Made by a program: the position numbers and the translations under genes. From Candidatus Competibacteraceae bacterium (GTDB lineage Bacteria; Pseudomonadota; Gammaproteobacteria; Competibacterales; Competibacteraceae), in assembly GCA_016713505.1 (NCBI GenBank), contig JADJPA010000001.1:806001-870000 (forward strand): DNA of 64,000 nt, written 5' to 3'. The stretch's first letter is position 1, and each line of letters opens with the position of its first letter. This document shows, piece after piece, positions 8,065 through 16,500 of the stretch. The notes beneath the pieces were generated by a model that worked only from the letters and a program-made list of their open reading frames with translations, had not been told where the DNA came from and made no database searches.

Positions 8065-8093
8065 CGGGTTTTATTAAAAAAGCCTGCACCCGC
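8064..8093. other. Possible hairpin between ctaG and coxC
   Basis: GCGGGT at 8064-8069 is complementary to ACCCGC at 8088-8093 across an A/T-rich loop containing a run of six A. It lies in the 62-base gap between ctaG and coxC. It lacks a clear terminator U-tract, so an mRNA-processing or attenuating structure is as likely as a terminator. Confidence 0.3.
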
Positions 8094-8126
8094 CACCTTT
8101 CAGACCAATCCAGCGAGGGGATATTC

Positions 8127-9023
8127 ATGACGCACGCGGAACATGCGCCAGGCCATTATGCGGAACCGGTGACCGACCATTATTACGTACCGCATCACAG
8201 CCACTGGCCGATCGTGGCTTCCATCAGTCTGTTTACCATGATGTACGGCGGCGCCACGCTGTTGAATGGGGGCGGCAAAACCATTTTGCTGGTCGGAGTC
8301 ACCTTGATTTTGATCACCATGTTCGGCTGGTTCGGCACGGTGATCCGCGAAAGCCAGAAAGGCCTTTACAGCGCGCAGATGGATCGCTCGTTTCGCTGGG
8401 GAATGGCGTGGTTTATCTTCTCGGAAGTGATGTTCTTCGCGGCGTTTTTTGGGGCGCTGTTCTACGCGCGCGGTTTGTCGGTTCCCTGGTTGGGCGGAGA
8501 AACCGATCACGGGGTTTTGACGCACGGGGTGCTCTGGCCCAAGTACGAGGCCGATTGGCCGACCAACGGTCCCGCCGACATCGGCGGGTTCTTCGCGCCG
8601 ATGCACGCCTGGGGTCTGCCGGCCCTCAACACGCTGATCCTGCTCAGCAGCGGTGTGACCATCACCTTGGCGCATTGGGGGTTGGTGGAAGGAAAGCGGT
8701 CGCAGTTGATCAAGTGGCTGGCGGCGACGGTGGCCTTGGGCGTGTTGTTCCTATTCTTGCAAGCCACCGAATACCACGAAGCCTATAAAGAGTTGAATCT
8801 GACGCTGGGCAGCGGGATTTACGGCTCCACCTTCTTCATGCTGACCGGCTTTCACGGCCTGCACGTCACCATCGGCGCGATCATCCTGACCGTGATTTTA
8901 CTGCGCAGTATGGCCGGCCATTTCACACCGCATCACCACTTCGCCTTTGAAGCGGCGGCGTGGTATTGGCATTTCGTGGACGTAGTGTGGCTGGGTTTGT
9001 TTATTTTCGTCTATTGGATGTAA
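8127..9023 (+). CDS. coxC: Cytochrome c oxidase subunit III
   Basis: A 298-residue seven-helix subunit III of the aa3 oxidase. It stabilises the catalytic core and proton uptake into subunit I. Typical features are an N-terminal HxPYWP-like segment (HHSHWPIVAS), RWGMAWFIFSEVMFF with the conserved glutamate, an ATEYHEAY motif, GFHGLHV, and the C-terminal WYWHFVDVVWLGLFIFVYW signature. A GGGGA ribosome-binding site precedes the ATG. It lies about 60 bases after ctaG. Confidence 0.97.
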   Translation: MTHAEHAPGHYAEPVTDHYYVPHHSHWPIVASISLFTMMYGGATLLNGGGKTILLVGVTLILITMFGWFGTVIRESQKGLYSAQMDRSFRWGMAWFIFSEVMFFAAFFGALFYARGLSVPWLGGETDHGVLTHGVLWPKYEADWPTNGPADIGGFFAPMHAWGLPALNTLILLSSGVTITLAHWGLVEGKRSQLIKWLAATVALGVLFLFLQATEYHEAYKELNLTLGSGIYGSTFFMLTGFHGLHVTIGAIILTVILLRSMAGHFTPHHHFAFEAAAWYWHFVDVVWLGLFIFVYWM

Positions 9024-9043
9024 GGCGGCCGAGCGGCCTGTCA

Positions 9044-9250
9044 TCATAAGCCGTGCGGGGTGATCAGGCCGACGGCGTAAGCCAGCATGAGCAGTACAAA
9101 CAGAGCGACCGACAGGCCGATTCTCAGTGTCAAGGCTTTGACCATGCGGTGATTTTGGCCGTGGTCGTTGATCAGAAAAAACAGCCCCGAACCCAGGCTT
9201 CCGAGAATCATCAGCAGCAGGATGAAAACGACGAGCTTGATGATCATCAA
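9044..9250 (-). CDS. DUF2909 family twin-helix membrane protein
   Basis: A 68-residue protein made of two hydrophobic helices (about residues 4-26 and 42-62) separated by a polar loop with NDHGQNHRMVKALTLRI. This matches the DUF2909 family, which is regularly found opposed to cox genes between coxC and SURF1 in gamma- and betaproteobacteria. Its function is unknown. Here it is on the minus strand while all the cox genes are on the plus strand. Confidence 0.75.
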   Translation of the reverse strand: MMIIKLVVFILLLMILGSLGSGLFFLINDHGQNHRMVKALTLRIGLSVALFVLLMLAYAVGLITPHGL

Positions 9251-9336
9251 TAAGTTCCGGTGAATGATTGAAGGTCGCTGCGAGTATAAACCAATTCGGA
9301 TTGGGGTAATGGCTTGGGTTTTGGGCGGGAGCGACG

Positions 9337-10077
9337 ATGCGCTTGCAACTGGGTGACTGGCTTTTTCAACCCGGCTGGCCGTCCACTCTCGCCACCCTGC
9401 TGCTGTTGCCGTTGCTGCTCGGGCTGGGTTTCTGGCAGTCGGATCGGGCGCGGCAGAAAGCGGAGCTGCAAACCGCCTTTGCCGAGCGGTTTCAGCGGCC
9501 GTCGGTGCCGCTGGCCGATGTCGATCCCGCCGATCCCGCCCAGCGTTATGTGCGAGTGAGCGCCTCCGGTCGTTATGACGACGCGCATCAGCTCTTGCTG
9601 GACAACCAGGTGCGCGACGGTCAAGCGGGGTATCATGTGCTCACCCCGTTGCGATTGAACGACCATACGGCGGTTCTGGTCAATCGGGGGTGGTTGCCGC
9701 TCGGCGCTTCGCGGCAAACCTTGCCGGACGTGGCCGTGCCTGAAGAGTCCGTTACCGTCACCGGCTGGCTGGCCCAACCCGCCAATCCAGGTTTGTGGTG
9801 GGGGGAGGCGACTGGAGCGGCTTCAACCTGGCCGCGCGTCGTGCCTTATGTGGATTATCAGCGGCTGGGTGTCCTGCTGAATTATCCGCTGCAAGCGGCG
9901 GTGATCCTGCTGGAGCCGGACGCCCCCGCCGGTTACTGGCGCGACTGGCAACCCCGCTTTGGCGGAATCGGACCGGAGCGCCATCGCGGTTACGCCGCGC
10001 AGTGGTTCGGCTTGGCGGCCTCTCTGCTGATCCTGTATCTTGCGATCAATATCTCCCGATCATCTCGCGTCGATTGA
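9337..10077 (+). CDS. SURF1 family oxidase assembly protein
   Basis: A 246-residue protein with the SURF1 architecture: one transmembrane helix near the N-terminus (about 16-34, ending LGFWQ), a periplasmic domain with the conserved GRY, LLLDNQ and VLVNRGWLP motifs, and a second helix at the C-terminus (WFGLAASLLILYLAI). SURF1 helps insert heme a into oxidase subunit I. The next gene begins seven bases after its stop, and ctaA/ctaB follow, which fits a heme a delivery module. Confidence 0.93.
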   Translation: MRLQLGDWLFQPGWPSTLATLLLLPLLLGLGFWQSDRARQKAELQTAFAERFQRPSVPLADVDPADPAQRYVRVSASGRYDDAHQLLLDNQVRDGQAGYHVLTPLRLNDHTAVLVNRGWLPLGASRQTLPDVAVPEESVTVTGWLAQPANPGLWWGEATGAASTWPRVVPYVDYQRLGVLLNYPLQAAVILLEPDAPAGYWRDWQPRFGGIGPERHRGYAAQWFGLAASLLILYLAINISRSSRVD

Positions 10078-10084
10078 TTGACCC

Positions 10085-10705
10085 ATGAACGTCCGTTCGA
10101 TTTCATCGATTCCTCTCGCGTTGCCGCCGATCTGGCGGCAACGGGTGTTACTGCTGTTCATTATCGCCTGCTTCGCCGTCCCGCTGGGAGTGGCTGGGTT
10201 GCTGGTCGGCCATTGGCGGCCCGAGGGGTCGGTCCAGCACGGCGAATTGTTGGACCCGGCCCGGCCGCTGGATTTGTGGTTTGCCGCGGTGGACGACGAT
10301 CGTCCCCGTGCCATGCTCAAAGGCCAATGGGTGCTGGCTTATGTCGGTTCGGCGGCAGCGTGCGAGGCGCGGTGCCGCACGGCGTTGTACGATATGCGGC
10401 AAGTGCGGTTGGCTTTGGGCAAGGATATGGACCGGGTTCGAACTCTGGTGCTGCTGGATGGCCGGCCGCAGACTGCCTTGCGGCAGTGGTTGGCCGCCGA
10501 GCATCCGGCCACGACGGTCGGGGTGGCCGCCGCCGCCCAGCGCAATGCCCTGTTGGCGGCGTTCGTCCAGCCAGGGCAACTGGGCGATTGGCTGTATCTG
10601 TTGGACCCACTCGGCAATCTGTTGATGCGCTATCCGGTCGATACCGAACCGCGCGGTTTGCTCAAGGATCTCCAGCGGCTGCTGAAATGGTCGAAAATCG
10701 GATGA
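10085..10705 (+). CDS. Sco-like thioredoxin-fold membrane protein of the cox locus
   Basis: A 206-residue protein with one N-terminal transmembrane helix (about residues 20-42) and a periplasmic domain resembling a degenerate Sco1/thioredoxin fold: a WVLAYVG strand followed by CEARC, spaced like the CxxxC copper site of Sco proteins, and a LLDPLGNLLMRYP strand near the end. The distal histidine of true Sco1 is not obvious. Genes of this type between SURF1 and ctaA are common in gammaproteobacteria, and the function (copper or thiol handling during oxidase assembly) is inferred. Its TGA overlaps the ctaA ATG. Confidence 0.7.
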   Translation: MNVRSISSIPLALPPIWRQRVLLLFIIACFAVPLGVAGLLVGHWRPEGSVQHGELLDPARPLDLWFAAVDDDRPRAMLKGQWVLAYVGSAAACEARCRTALYDMRQVRLALGKDMDRVRTLVLLDGRPQTALRQWLAAEHPATTVGVAAAAQRNALLAAFVQPGQLGDWLYLLDPLGNLLMRYPVDTEPRGLLKDLQRLLKWSKIG

Positions 10706-11718
10706 CCGGAATCCGCAAGACGCTGTTTCACCGCTTGGCTTGGGCGGCGCTGGCCTTGACGTTCGTCGTGGTGGTTTTGGGCGCTTACGTCCGTTTGTCG
10801 GACGCCGGTTTAGGTTGTCCCGACTGGCCGGGCTGCTATGGTCAGTTGGATGTGCCCGATGAAGCCCAGCAAATCGCACGGGCTAATGACGCTTATCCGC
10901 ACCGTCCGGTGGAGCCCGCCAAGGCCTGGAAAGAGATGGTTCACCGCTATTTCGCCGGAACCCTGGGCGTGCTGGTTCTGACGCTGGCCGTGTTGGCTTG
11001 GCGAAACCGATCATCTGGCCACCAACCTGTCGCGTTACCGTTATTCTTGCTGGGGCTGATCGTGTTTCAGGCACTGCTGGGGATGTGGACCGTGACTTGG
11101 CAGTTGAAACCGGTGGTGGTCATGGCGCATCTGTTGGGAGGGTTGGCGACCTTGAGCCTGCTGGCTTGGCTGGTGCTGCGCCAAGGCGGCTACGGCCTGG
11201 AAGCCGTGGCGGTCGACCATCGGCCCTTACGCAATTACGCGCTGCTGGGATTGGCGCTGTTGGTGGCGCAGATCGCCTTGGGGGGCTGGACCAGCGCCAA
11301 TTATGCGGCCTTGGCCTGTCCCGACTTCCCGACCTGCCAGAGCCATTGGTGGCCGCCGACCGATTTTAAGGAGGCGTTTACCCTGTGGCGGGGTCTCGGC
11401 GTTTCCTACGAAGGCGGCGTATTGGCCAACGACGCCCGCGTCACCATCCATTTGATGCACCGGTTGGGCGCTTTGGTGGTCTTGCTCTATCTGGGCTGGC
11501 TGAGCTGGCGGTTGCTGAGGGCCGACCACAGCCGCGCGCTCCGATCCATCGGGCTGGTGGTCGCCGCCTTGTTGGCCGGCCAACTGGCTTTGGGCATCGC
11601 CAACGTTCTCCTGCGGTTGCCCTTGCCGGTCGCGGCCGCGCACAACGGCGGCGCCGCACTGCTGTTGCTCGCCTTGGTGGCGCTCAATCATTTGGTCCGA
11701 CCGGAAACCACCGCATGA
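10702..11718 (+). CDS. ctaA: Heme A synthase
   Basis: A 338-residue integral membrane enzyme that oxidises the C8 methyl of heme O to give heme A. Eight helices are expected. The twofold repeat is visible: GAYVRLSDAGLGCPDWPGC in the first half, with a VHRYFAGTLG heme-ligand helix, and GGWTSANYAALACPDFPTCQ in the second half, with an IHLMHRLGA helix. Both extracellular Cys pairs are present. The ATG at 10702 overlaps the stop of the previous gene (ATGA), and its own TGA overlaps the next ATG, so it belongs to the same transcription unit. Confidence 0.95.
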   Translation: MTGIRKTLFHRLAWAALALTFVVVVLGAYVRLSDAGLGCPDWPGCYGQLDVPDEAQQIARANDAYPHRPVEPAKAWKEMVHRYFAGTLGVLVLTLAVLAWRNRSSGHQPVALPLFLLGLIVFQALLGMWTVTWQLKPVVVMAHLLGGLATLSLLAWLVLRQGGYGLEAVAVDHRPLRNYALLGLALLVAQIALGGWTSANYAALACPDFPTCQSHWWPPTDFKEAFTLWRGLGVSYEGGVLANDARVTIHLMHRLGALVVLLYLGWLSWRLLRADHSRALRSIGLVVAALLAGQLALGIANVLLRLPLPVAAAHNGGAALLLLALVALNHLVRPETTA

Positions 11719-12632
11719 TGGCCGCTACTTTCCAAACGCTGCGCGCCAGTTTGCGCCGCCACGGTCGGGATTATCTGGAATTGACTAAGCCCAGGGTGGT
11801 CGCTTTGATCACCTTTACCGCCATCGTCGGCATGTTGCTGGCCACGCCGGATATGGTGCCGTGGGACATTTTGCTGTTCGGGTCGCTGGGGATCGCGCTG
11901 ATGGCGGGTTCCGCCGCCGCCGTCAACCATCTGGTCGATCGGAAGGCGGATGCCATCATGGCCCGGACCCGGCACCGGCCGTTGCCCAGCGGGCATTTGG
12001 AGTCGTGGCAGGTCTTGGGGTTCGCCTCGCTCATCGGCGTGGGCGGTTTTGCCTTGTTATTGGCTTTCACCAATCCGTTGACCGCCGTTTTGACCTTCGC
12101 TTCGCTGATCGGCTATGCGGTCATCTACACCCTGTTTCTCAAGCGGGCCACGCCGCAGAATATCGTCATCGGCGGGGCGGCCGGAGCAGCGCCCCCGCTG
12201 CTGGGTTGGACGGCGGTCACCGGGCAAGTGGATTCCGGCGCGCTGCTGCTGTTTTTGATCATTTACATTTGGACGCCGCCACATTTTTGGGCGCTCGCCA
12301 TCCATCGCCGCCACGATTACGCCAACGCCGATATCCCCATGCTGCCGGTGACTCATGGCGTGGCCTTCACCCGGCTGCATATCCTGCTTTATACCATCTT
12401 ATTGTTTCTGGTCACGCTGCTGCCGTTCCTGACCGGCATGAGCGGCTGGATTTATCTGGCCGGCGCCGTGGTTTTGGGTCTGCGGTTTCTCAGCTACGCT
12501 ACCCGTTTGTACGCAACGGGTAACGACCGTTTGGCGATGCCGACCTTCGGGTTCTCGATCGTTTATCTATTTGGCCTGTTCGCCGCCTTGATGCTCGATC
12601 ATTACGCGGCGCGCCTGTTGGCTAAAGTCTAA
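11715..12632 (+). CDS. ctaB: Heme O synthase (protoheme IX farnesyltransferase)
   Basis: A 305-residue UbiA-superfamily enzyme attaching a farnesyl group to heme B, the step before CtaA. The LTKPRVV N-terminal helix start, the first Asp-rich motif NHLVDRKADAIMARTRHRP (about residues 76-94), and the second motif region with WTPPHFWALAIHRRHDYANADIPMLP are all present. It also goes by cyoE. The start is ATG 11715, overlapping the ctaA stop. A second ATG follows immediately. Confidence 0.95.
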   Translation: MMAATFQTLRASLRRHGRDYLELTKPRVVALITFTAIVGMLLATPDMVPWDILLFGSLGIALMAGSAAAVNHLVDRKADAIMARTRHRPLPSGHLESWQVLGFASLIGVGGFALLLAFTNPLTAVLTFASLIGYAVIYTLFLKRATPQNIVIGGAAGAAPPLLGWTAVTGQVDSGALLLFLIIYIWTPPHFWALAIHRRHDYANADIPMLPVTHGVAFTRLHILLYTILLFLVTLLPFLTGMSGWIYLAGAVVLGLRFLSYATRLYATGNDRLAMPTFGFSIVYLFGLFAALMLDHYAARLLAKV

Positions 12633-12685
12633 ATTCCAGCTTTTTGGGAAGGCGGGCCGAGCGCGGCTAAGGCATTGCCGTTTTT

Positions 12686-12691
12686 TATAAT
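12686..12691 (+). promoter_or_regulatory. Candidate -10 element (TATAAT) upstream of ccoN
   Basis: A perfect TATAAT lies 150 bases before the ccoN start, inside an A/T-rich patch (TTTTTTATAATATTAG) in an otherwise GC-rich region. The -35 region is poor, so the promoter may need an activator. I looked for an FNR/ANR box (TTGAT-N4-ATCAA), which often controls cbb3 genes, and did not find a good one. Confidence 0.3.
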
Positions 12692-12840
12692 ATTAGCTAA
12701 TGCTGATTGAGAAAACCCAGGCAATATTAGTAGAATAAGCCATCGTCTGGTCCCAGCGGACGCCTGCTCCAGCCCGGCTTTCAACCGGCGGAAAATAACT
12801 ATACGCTTCCAACCTCGTGGCTTGCTAAGGAGGCTTAAAG

Positions 12841-14289
12841 ATGGCCCAAAGCTCAGCATTGCCGGTCGAACAATATAATTTCGATATCGTCCGAAGGTTC
12901 ATGATCGTGGCCATGGTCTATGGCGTCATCGGCATGACCGTCGGCGTCTACATCGCCTGTGAACTGGCGTGGCCCTTTCTCAATTTCGACATTCCCGCCC
13001 TGACCTTCGGCCGACTGCGGCCGGTGCACACCAGCTTGGTCATTTTCGGATTCGGCGGCAGCGCGCTGTTTGCGACCGCTTACTACATCGTGCAACGCAC
13101 CTGTCAGGCGCGGCTGGCGTTTCCCTGGCTGGCCGAATTCACGTTCTGGGGCTGGACGGCGGGCGTCGCGCTGGGCGTGATCACCTATATGGCCGGTTTT
13201 TCCCAAGGCCGGGAATACGCGGAATTCGAATGGCCGCTGGACATCGCCATCACCCTGGTGTGGGTGTGCTACATCGTGGTCTACGTCGAAACTCTGCGCC
13301 GGCGCAGCCAGCCCCACATTTACGTCGCCAACTGGTTTTTCCTGGCCTTCCTGCTCGCCGTGGCGCTGCTGCACATCTTCAACAATCTGGCGGTACCATC
13401 GGGCTTGCTCAAATCCTACAGCCTATTTTCCGGCGTGCAGGACGCCATGACCCAGTGGTGGTATGGCCATAACGCGGTGGGCTTCTTCCTGACCGCCGCT
13501 TTCCTGGGCATGATGTATTATTTCGTCCCCAAGCAGGCGGGACGCCCAGTCTACTCTTACCGGTTGTCGATCATCCATTTCTGGGCGTTGATCTTTCTGT
13601 ATATGTGGGCCGGCGGCCATCACCTGCACTGGACCTCCTTGCCTGATTGGGTGTCGAGCCTGTCGGCGACCTTTTCCATCCTGCTGCTGATGCCGTCCTG
13701 GGGCGGCATGATCAACGGCATCATGACCCTGTCCGGCGCTTGGGACAAGCTGCGCTCCGACCCGATCATGCTGTTTCTGATCACCTCGCTGTCGTTCTAC
13801 GGTATGTCCACCTTCGAAGGTCCGCTGATGTCGCTCAAGAGCGTCAACGCGCTGTCGCACTACACCGACTGGACCATCGGCCACGTTCATTCGGGCGCGC
13901 TGGGTTGGGTGGCGCTGGTGAGCTTCGGCTCCTTCTATCATCTGATCCCGCGTTTGTATCAAACCAAACTGTACAGTCAGGCGCTGATTTACGTGCACTT
14001 CTGGCTCGCCACCATCGGCATCGTGCTCTATATCACCTCGATGTGGGTCGCCGGCATCGGCCAGGGTTTGATGCTGCGCAGCTTCGACGATTACGGCAAT
14101 CTGGCTTACACCTTCATCGAAACCGTCGAGTTCATGCACACGCCGTATGTGTGGCGCGCCTTGGGCGGCGCCTTCTTCGTGGCGGGCGCGTTGGTGATGG
14201 CCTACAACCTGGTGATGACCATTCAGGCGTCCCGCCGCGAGCAGGATGCCTTGGAAGCCAAACTGGCGGCCAAACTGGCCAAGGCTTGA
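12841..14289 (+). CDS. ccoN: cbb3-type cytochrome c oxidase subunit I
   Basis: The 482-residue catalytic subunit of the high-affinity cbb3 oxidase, holding heme b and the heme b3-CuB site. It has about twelve membrane helices. The GRLRPVHTSLVIFGFGGS segment carries an early heme b ligand, WWYGHNAVGFFLT corresponds to the CuB region with its histidine and downstream tyrosine, and WTIGHVHSGALGWV has the heme ligand histidines. The HxEVY motif of A-type oxidases is absent, as expected for C-type enzymes. An AAGGAGG ribosome-binding site precedes the ATG. It is first in the ccoNOQP cluster. Confidence 0.97.
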   Translation: MAQSSALPVEQYNFDIVRRFMIVAMVYGVIGMTVGVYIACELAWPFLNFDIPALTFGRLRPVHTSLVIFGFGGSALFATAYYIVQRTCQARLAFPWLAEFTFWGWTAGVALGVITYMAGFSQGREYAEFEWPLDIAITLVWVCYIVVYVETLRRRSQPHIYVANWFFLAFLLAVALLHIFNNLAVPSGLLKSYSLFSGVQDAMTQWWYGHNAVGFFLTAAFLGMMYYFVPKQAGRPVYSYRLSIIHFWALIFLYMWAGGHHLHWTSLPDWVSSLSATFSILLLMPSWGGMINGIMTLSGAWDKLRSDPIMLFLITSLSFYGMSTFEGPLMSLKSVNALSHYTDWTIGHVHSGALGWVALVSFGSFYHLIPRLYQTKLYSQALIYVHFWLATIGIVLYITSMWVAGIGQGLMLRSFDDYGNLAYTFIETVEFMHTPYVWRALGGAFFVAGALVMAYNLVMTIQASRREQDALEAKLAAKLAKA

Positions 14290-14313
14290 CGCGCGGCTTA
14301 GCGGAGAACGACC

Positions 14314-15048
14314 ATGCGACACGAACAAATCGAAACCAATTCCGCCCTAATGCTGCTGTTGATCCTGGTGGTCATCAGCATCGGTGGCCTGGTGGAAATC
14401 GTCCCGTTGTTTTACATCAATGAGACCATCGAAAAGGTGGACGGCGTGCGTCCCTACACGCCGTTGGAAACCCGAGGCCGCGATATTTACGTGCGGGAGG
14501 GCTGCTATCTGTGCCATTCCCAGCAGATTCGGCCGTTTCGCGATGAGTGGCTGCGCTACGGTCATTATTCGCTGGCGGCGGAGTCGCAATACGACCATCC
14601 GTTCCAGTGGGGCTCCCGGCGCACGGGGCCCGATCTGGCGCGGGTAGGGAGTAAATACTCCAACCAGTGGCAGGTGCAACATCTGAAAAACCCCCAGTCG
14701 GTCGTCCCGCAATCCATCATGCCGCGGTATCCGTGGTTACTGGAACACGATCTGGATTACTCCGATGTGGGCGCCCGGATGCGCGCGCAACGAGCGGCCG
14801 GCGTTCCTTATTCCCTGACGCAACAGGAGTACGACGCCAACGTCAAGCGCTTCGGTAAAGACATCGCCGATCAACTGGATATCAATCAGGCGCAGGACAG
14901 CTTGCTGAAACAGGCGCGCGAGAAGGATTTTGACGGTTTTCCCAACCGGGTCTCGGAAATGGAGGCGCTGGTCGCGTACTTGCAGGTGTTGGGCACCATG
15001 GTGGATTTCACCAAGTACGACGAGGGGTATTTCGCCCAGTTCCGTTAA
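14314..15048 (+). CDS. ccoO: cbb3 oxidase mono-heme subunit II
   Basis: A 244-residue membrane-anchored cytochrome c of the cbb3 oxidase. One N-terminal helix (about residues 11-34) anchors a periplasmic heme c domain with CYLCH at residues 64-68 and the typical SQQIRPFRDEWLRYGHYS continuation. Methionine ligand candidates lie in SIMPRYPW. It passes electrons from CcoP to CcoN. It follows ccoN by 24 bases. Confidence 0.96.
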   Translation: MRHEQIETNSALMLLLILVVISIGGLVEIVPLFYINETIEKVDGVRPYTPLETRGRDIYVREGCYLCHSQQIRPFRDEWLRYGHYSLAAESQYDHPFQWGSRRTGPDLARVGSKYSNQWQVQHLKNPQSVVPQSIMPRYPWLLEHDLDYSDVGARMRAQRAAGVPYSLTQQEYDANVKRFGKDIADQLDINQAQDSLLKQAREKDFDGFPNRVSEMEALVAYLQVLGTMVDFTKYDEGYFAQFR

Positions 15049-15057
15049 TTCCGAATC

Positions 15058-15078
15058 GCGCCCCCTGATGTGGGGCGC
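15058..15078. other. Intercistronic hairpin between ccoO and ccoQ
   Basis: GCGCCCC at 15058-15064 pairs perfectly with GGGGCGC at 15072-15078 around a 7-base loop (CTGATGT). There is no U-tract, so it is more likely an mRNA-stabilising or processing structure within the ccoNOQP transcript than a terminator. Confidence 0.5.
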
Positions 15079-15092
15079 TGGAGTTCGCGCCG

Positions 15093-15323
15093 ATGTTTGA
15101 TTGGCTGCTGTGGTTCACCCGGATGGAAAATTCCAAGCCTTTGGCGCTGGTGCTGTTTTTCGGCGCCTTTTGCGGCATTCTGATTTACGTGTTTACCGGC
15201 AAGCAGCGCGCCAAGCGCTTGGAATCATATAAATACCTTCCCTTCGCTGATGATGAGCCATCGCTGTCCGACCTGCGATCCGAGCAAAAATCCCAATCCC
15301 GCAAGGTGATGGACAATGAGTGA
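15093..15323 (+). CDS. ccoQ: cbb3 oxidase small subunit IV
   Basis: A 76-residue protein with one membrane helix (about residues 18-37, LALVLFFGAFCGILIYVFTG) followed by a charged cytosolic tail containing the typical RLESYKYLPFADDE segment. This matches CcoQ, which stabilises the cbb3 complex, and its position between ccoO and ccoP confirms it. Its stop lies eight bases inside ccoP. Confidence 0.9.
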   Translation: MFDWLLWFTRMENSKPLALVLFFGAFCGILIYVFTGKQRAKRLESYKYLPFADDEPSLSDLRSEQKSQSRKVMDNE

Positions 15324-16272
15324 AAAAACAACCGAACAACAATCGACCGGTGCCGTGCAGACCACCGGACACGCCTGGGACGGCGATTTACAGGAATACA
15401 ACAACCCGCTGCCACGTTGGTGGCTGTGGTGTTTTTATGGCACCGTGGTTTTTTCGGTGCTGTATTGGTTCATCTACCCCTCCTGGCCGGTCGGGCAAAC
15501 GTGGCTCAAGGGCTTTGGCAGCGTCAGCTACACCGTGACCGACAAAGCGACCGGCCAGCAGAAAGAGCAGGACTATCGCTGGAACACCCGCTCGCTGCTG
15601 CTGGAAGACCTCAGCGACGCCGCCAACAACAAGCAGCGCAAGGACATGATGGCCAAGGTCCAGGCAGCCGATTACGAGCAGATCCTCAAGGACCCTAAGA
15701 TGATGGAGTTCGCGCGTTCGGTCGGCAAGGGGCTGTTCGGCGACAATTGCGCGGCCTGTCACGGTCGGGGCGGGCAGGGCGTCGCTGGTTTGTATCCGAA
15801 CTTGACCGACGATGATTGGCTGTGGGGCAGCGACATGGCGCAGATCCATCAAACGCTGGTGCAAGGCCGCAAAGGCTTCATGCCGGCCTTCGGGCAGGTA
15901 CTGAAGCCGGAACAACTGGACGATGTGGCCGAGTACGTCCTGACTTTGGCGAGTGAAACCCGGCCGAGCGATGCGTCCGAGCGCGGCAAGGACATTTTTC
16001 ACGGCCAGACCGGCGGTTGCTACTACTGCCACGGTGCCGACGCCAAAGGCCTGCCCTCGCAGGGCGCGGCCAATCTGACCGACAAGATTTGGGCGGTCGC
16101 CGATGTGCCCGCGCAAAAGAACTTGCAAGACAAAAAAACGGCCCTCAAGAACTTCATTTCGTCTGGCGTGAACAACACTCGGATCATGCCGTCTTGGAAA
16201 GATCGTTTGTCGCCGACCGATATCAAGCTCTTGGCGGTTTACGTCCGTCAGTTGGGCGGCGGCAAGCAGTAA
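15316..16272 (+). CDS. ccoP: cbb3 oxidase di-heme subunit III
   Basis: A 318-residue di-heme cytochrome c that receives electrons from soluble cytochromes c or bc1. One membrane helix lies at about residues 34-56 (single-anchor type). Heme c motifs are CAACH at 145-149 and CYYCH at 235-239, with candidate distal methionines in GFMPAFG and IMPSWK. The ATG at 15316 lies within the end of ccoQ. It is the last structural gene of the oxidase. Confidence 0.96.
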   Translation: MSEKTTEQQSTGAVQTTGHAWDGDLQEYNNPLPRWWLWCFYGTVVFSVLYWFIYPSWPVGQTWLKGFGSVSYTVTDKATGQQKEQDYRWNTRSLLLEDLSDAANNKQRKDMMAKVQAADYEQILKDPKMMEFARSVGKGLFGDNCAACHGRGGQGVAGLYPNLTDDDWLWGSDMAQIHQTLVQGRKGFMPAFGQVLKPEQLDDVAEYVLTLASETRPSDASERGKDIFHGQTGGCYYCHGADAKGLPSQGAANLTDKIWAVADVPAQKNLQDKKTALKNFISSGVNNTRIMPSWKDRLSPTDIKLLAVYVRQLGGGKQ

Positions 16273-16314
16273 CTTACCGCAGTCCACTAAAAGGCTGGTT
16301 GGCTCGCCAATCCA

Positions 16315-16338
16315 CTCACCCCCCGCTCGGGGGGTGAG
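16315..16338. terminator. Perfect 10-bp hairpin after ccoP
   Basis: CTCACCCCCC (16315-16324) and GGGGGGTGAG (16329-16338) form a perfect ten-pair stem around a GCTC tetraloop, 43 bases after the ccoP stop. The plus-strand tail is only GCGTTTATC, so termination is possible but not canonical. It separates ccoNOQP from the ccoGHIS maturation genes and may set their relative expression. Confidence 0.55.
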
Positions 16339-16500
16339 GCGTTTATCCCCAATAATATTAATATTTGCTAATATTCTCTGCTGCATGGGGCGTCCGAGCT
16401 GGTTTGCCGTCGCTAGGGTGCCGCCGGCCGACATTCAGCAGCGGCCTCCTTAGCGCACCCTGTAACCGTCCACGCCGTTCAATGGTAAATCGAGTGGATC

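Noticed and set aside
12633..12840. FNR/ANR box upstream of ccoN
   Set aside because: I looked for TTGAT-N4-ATCAA and only found partial matches such as CTGATTGAG, so no site is called.
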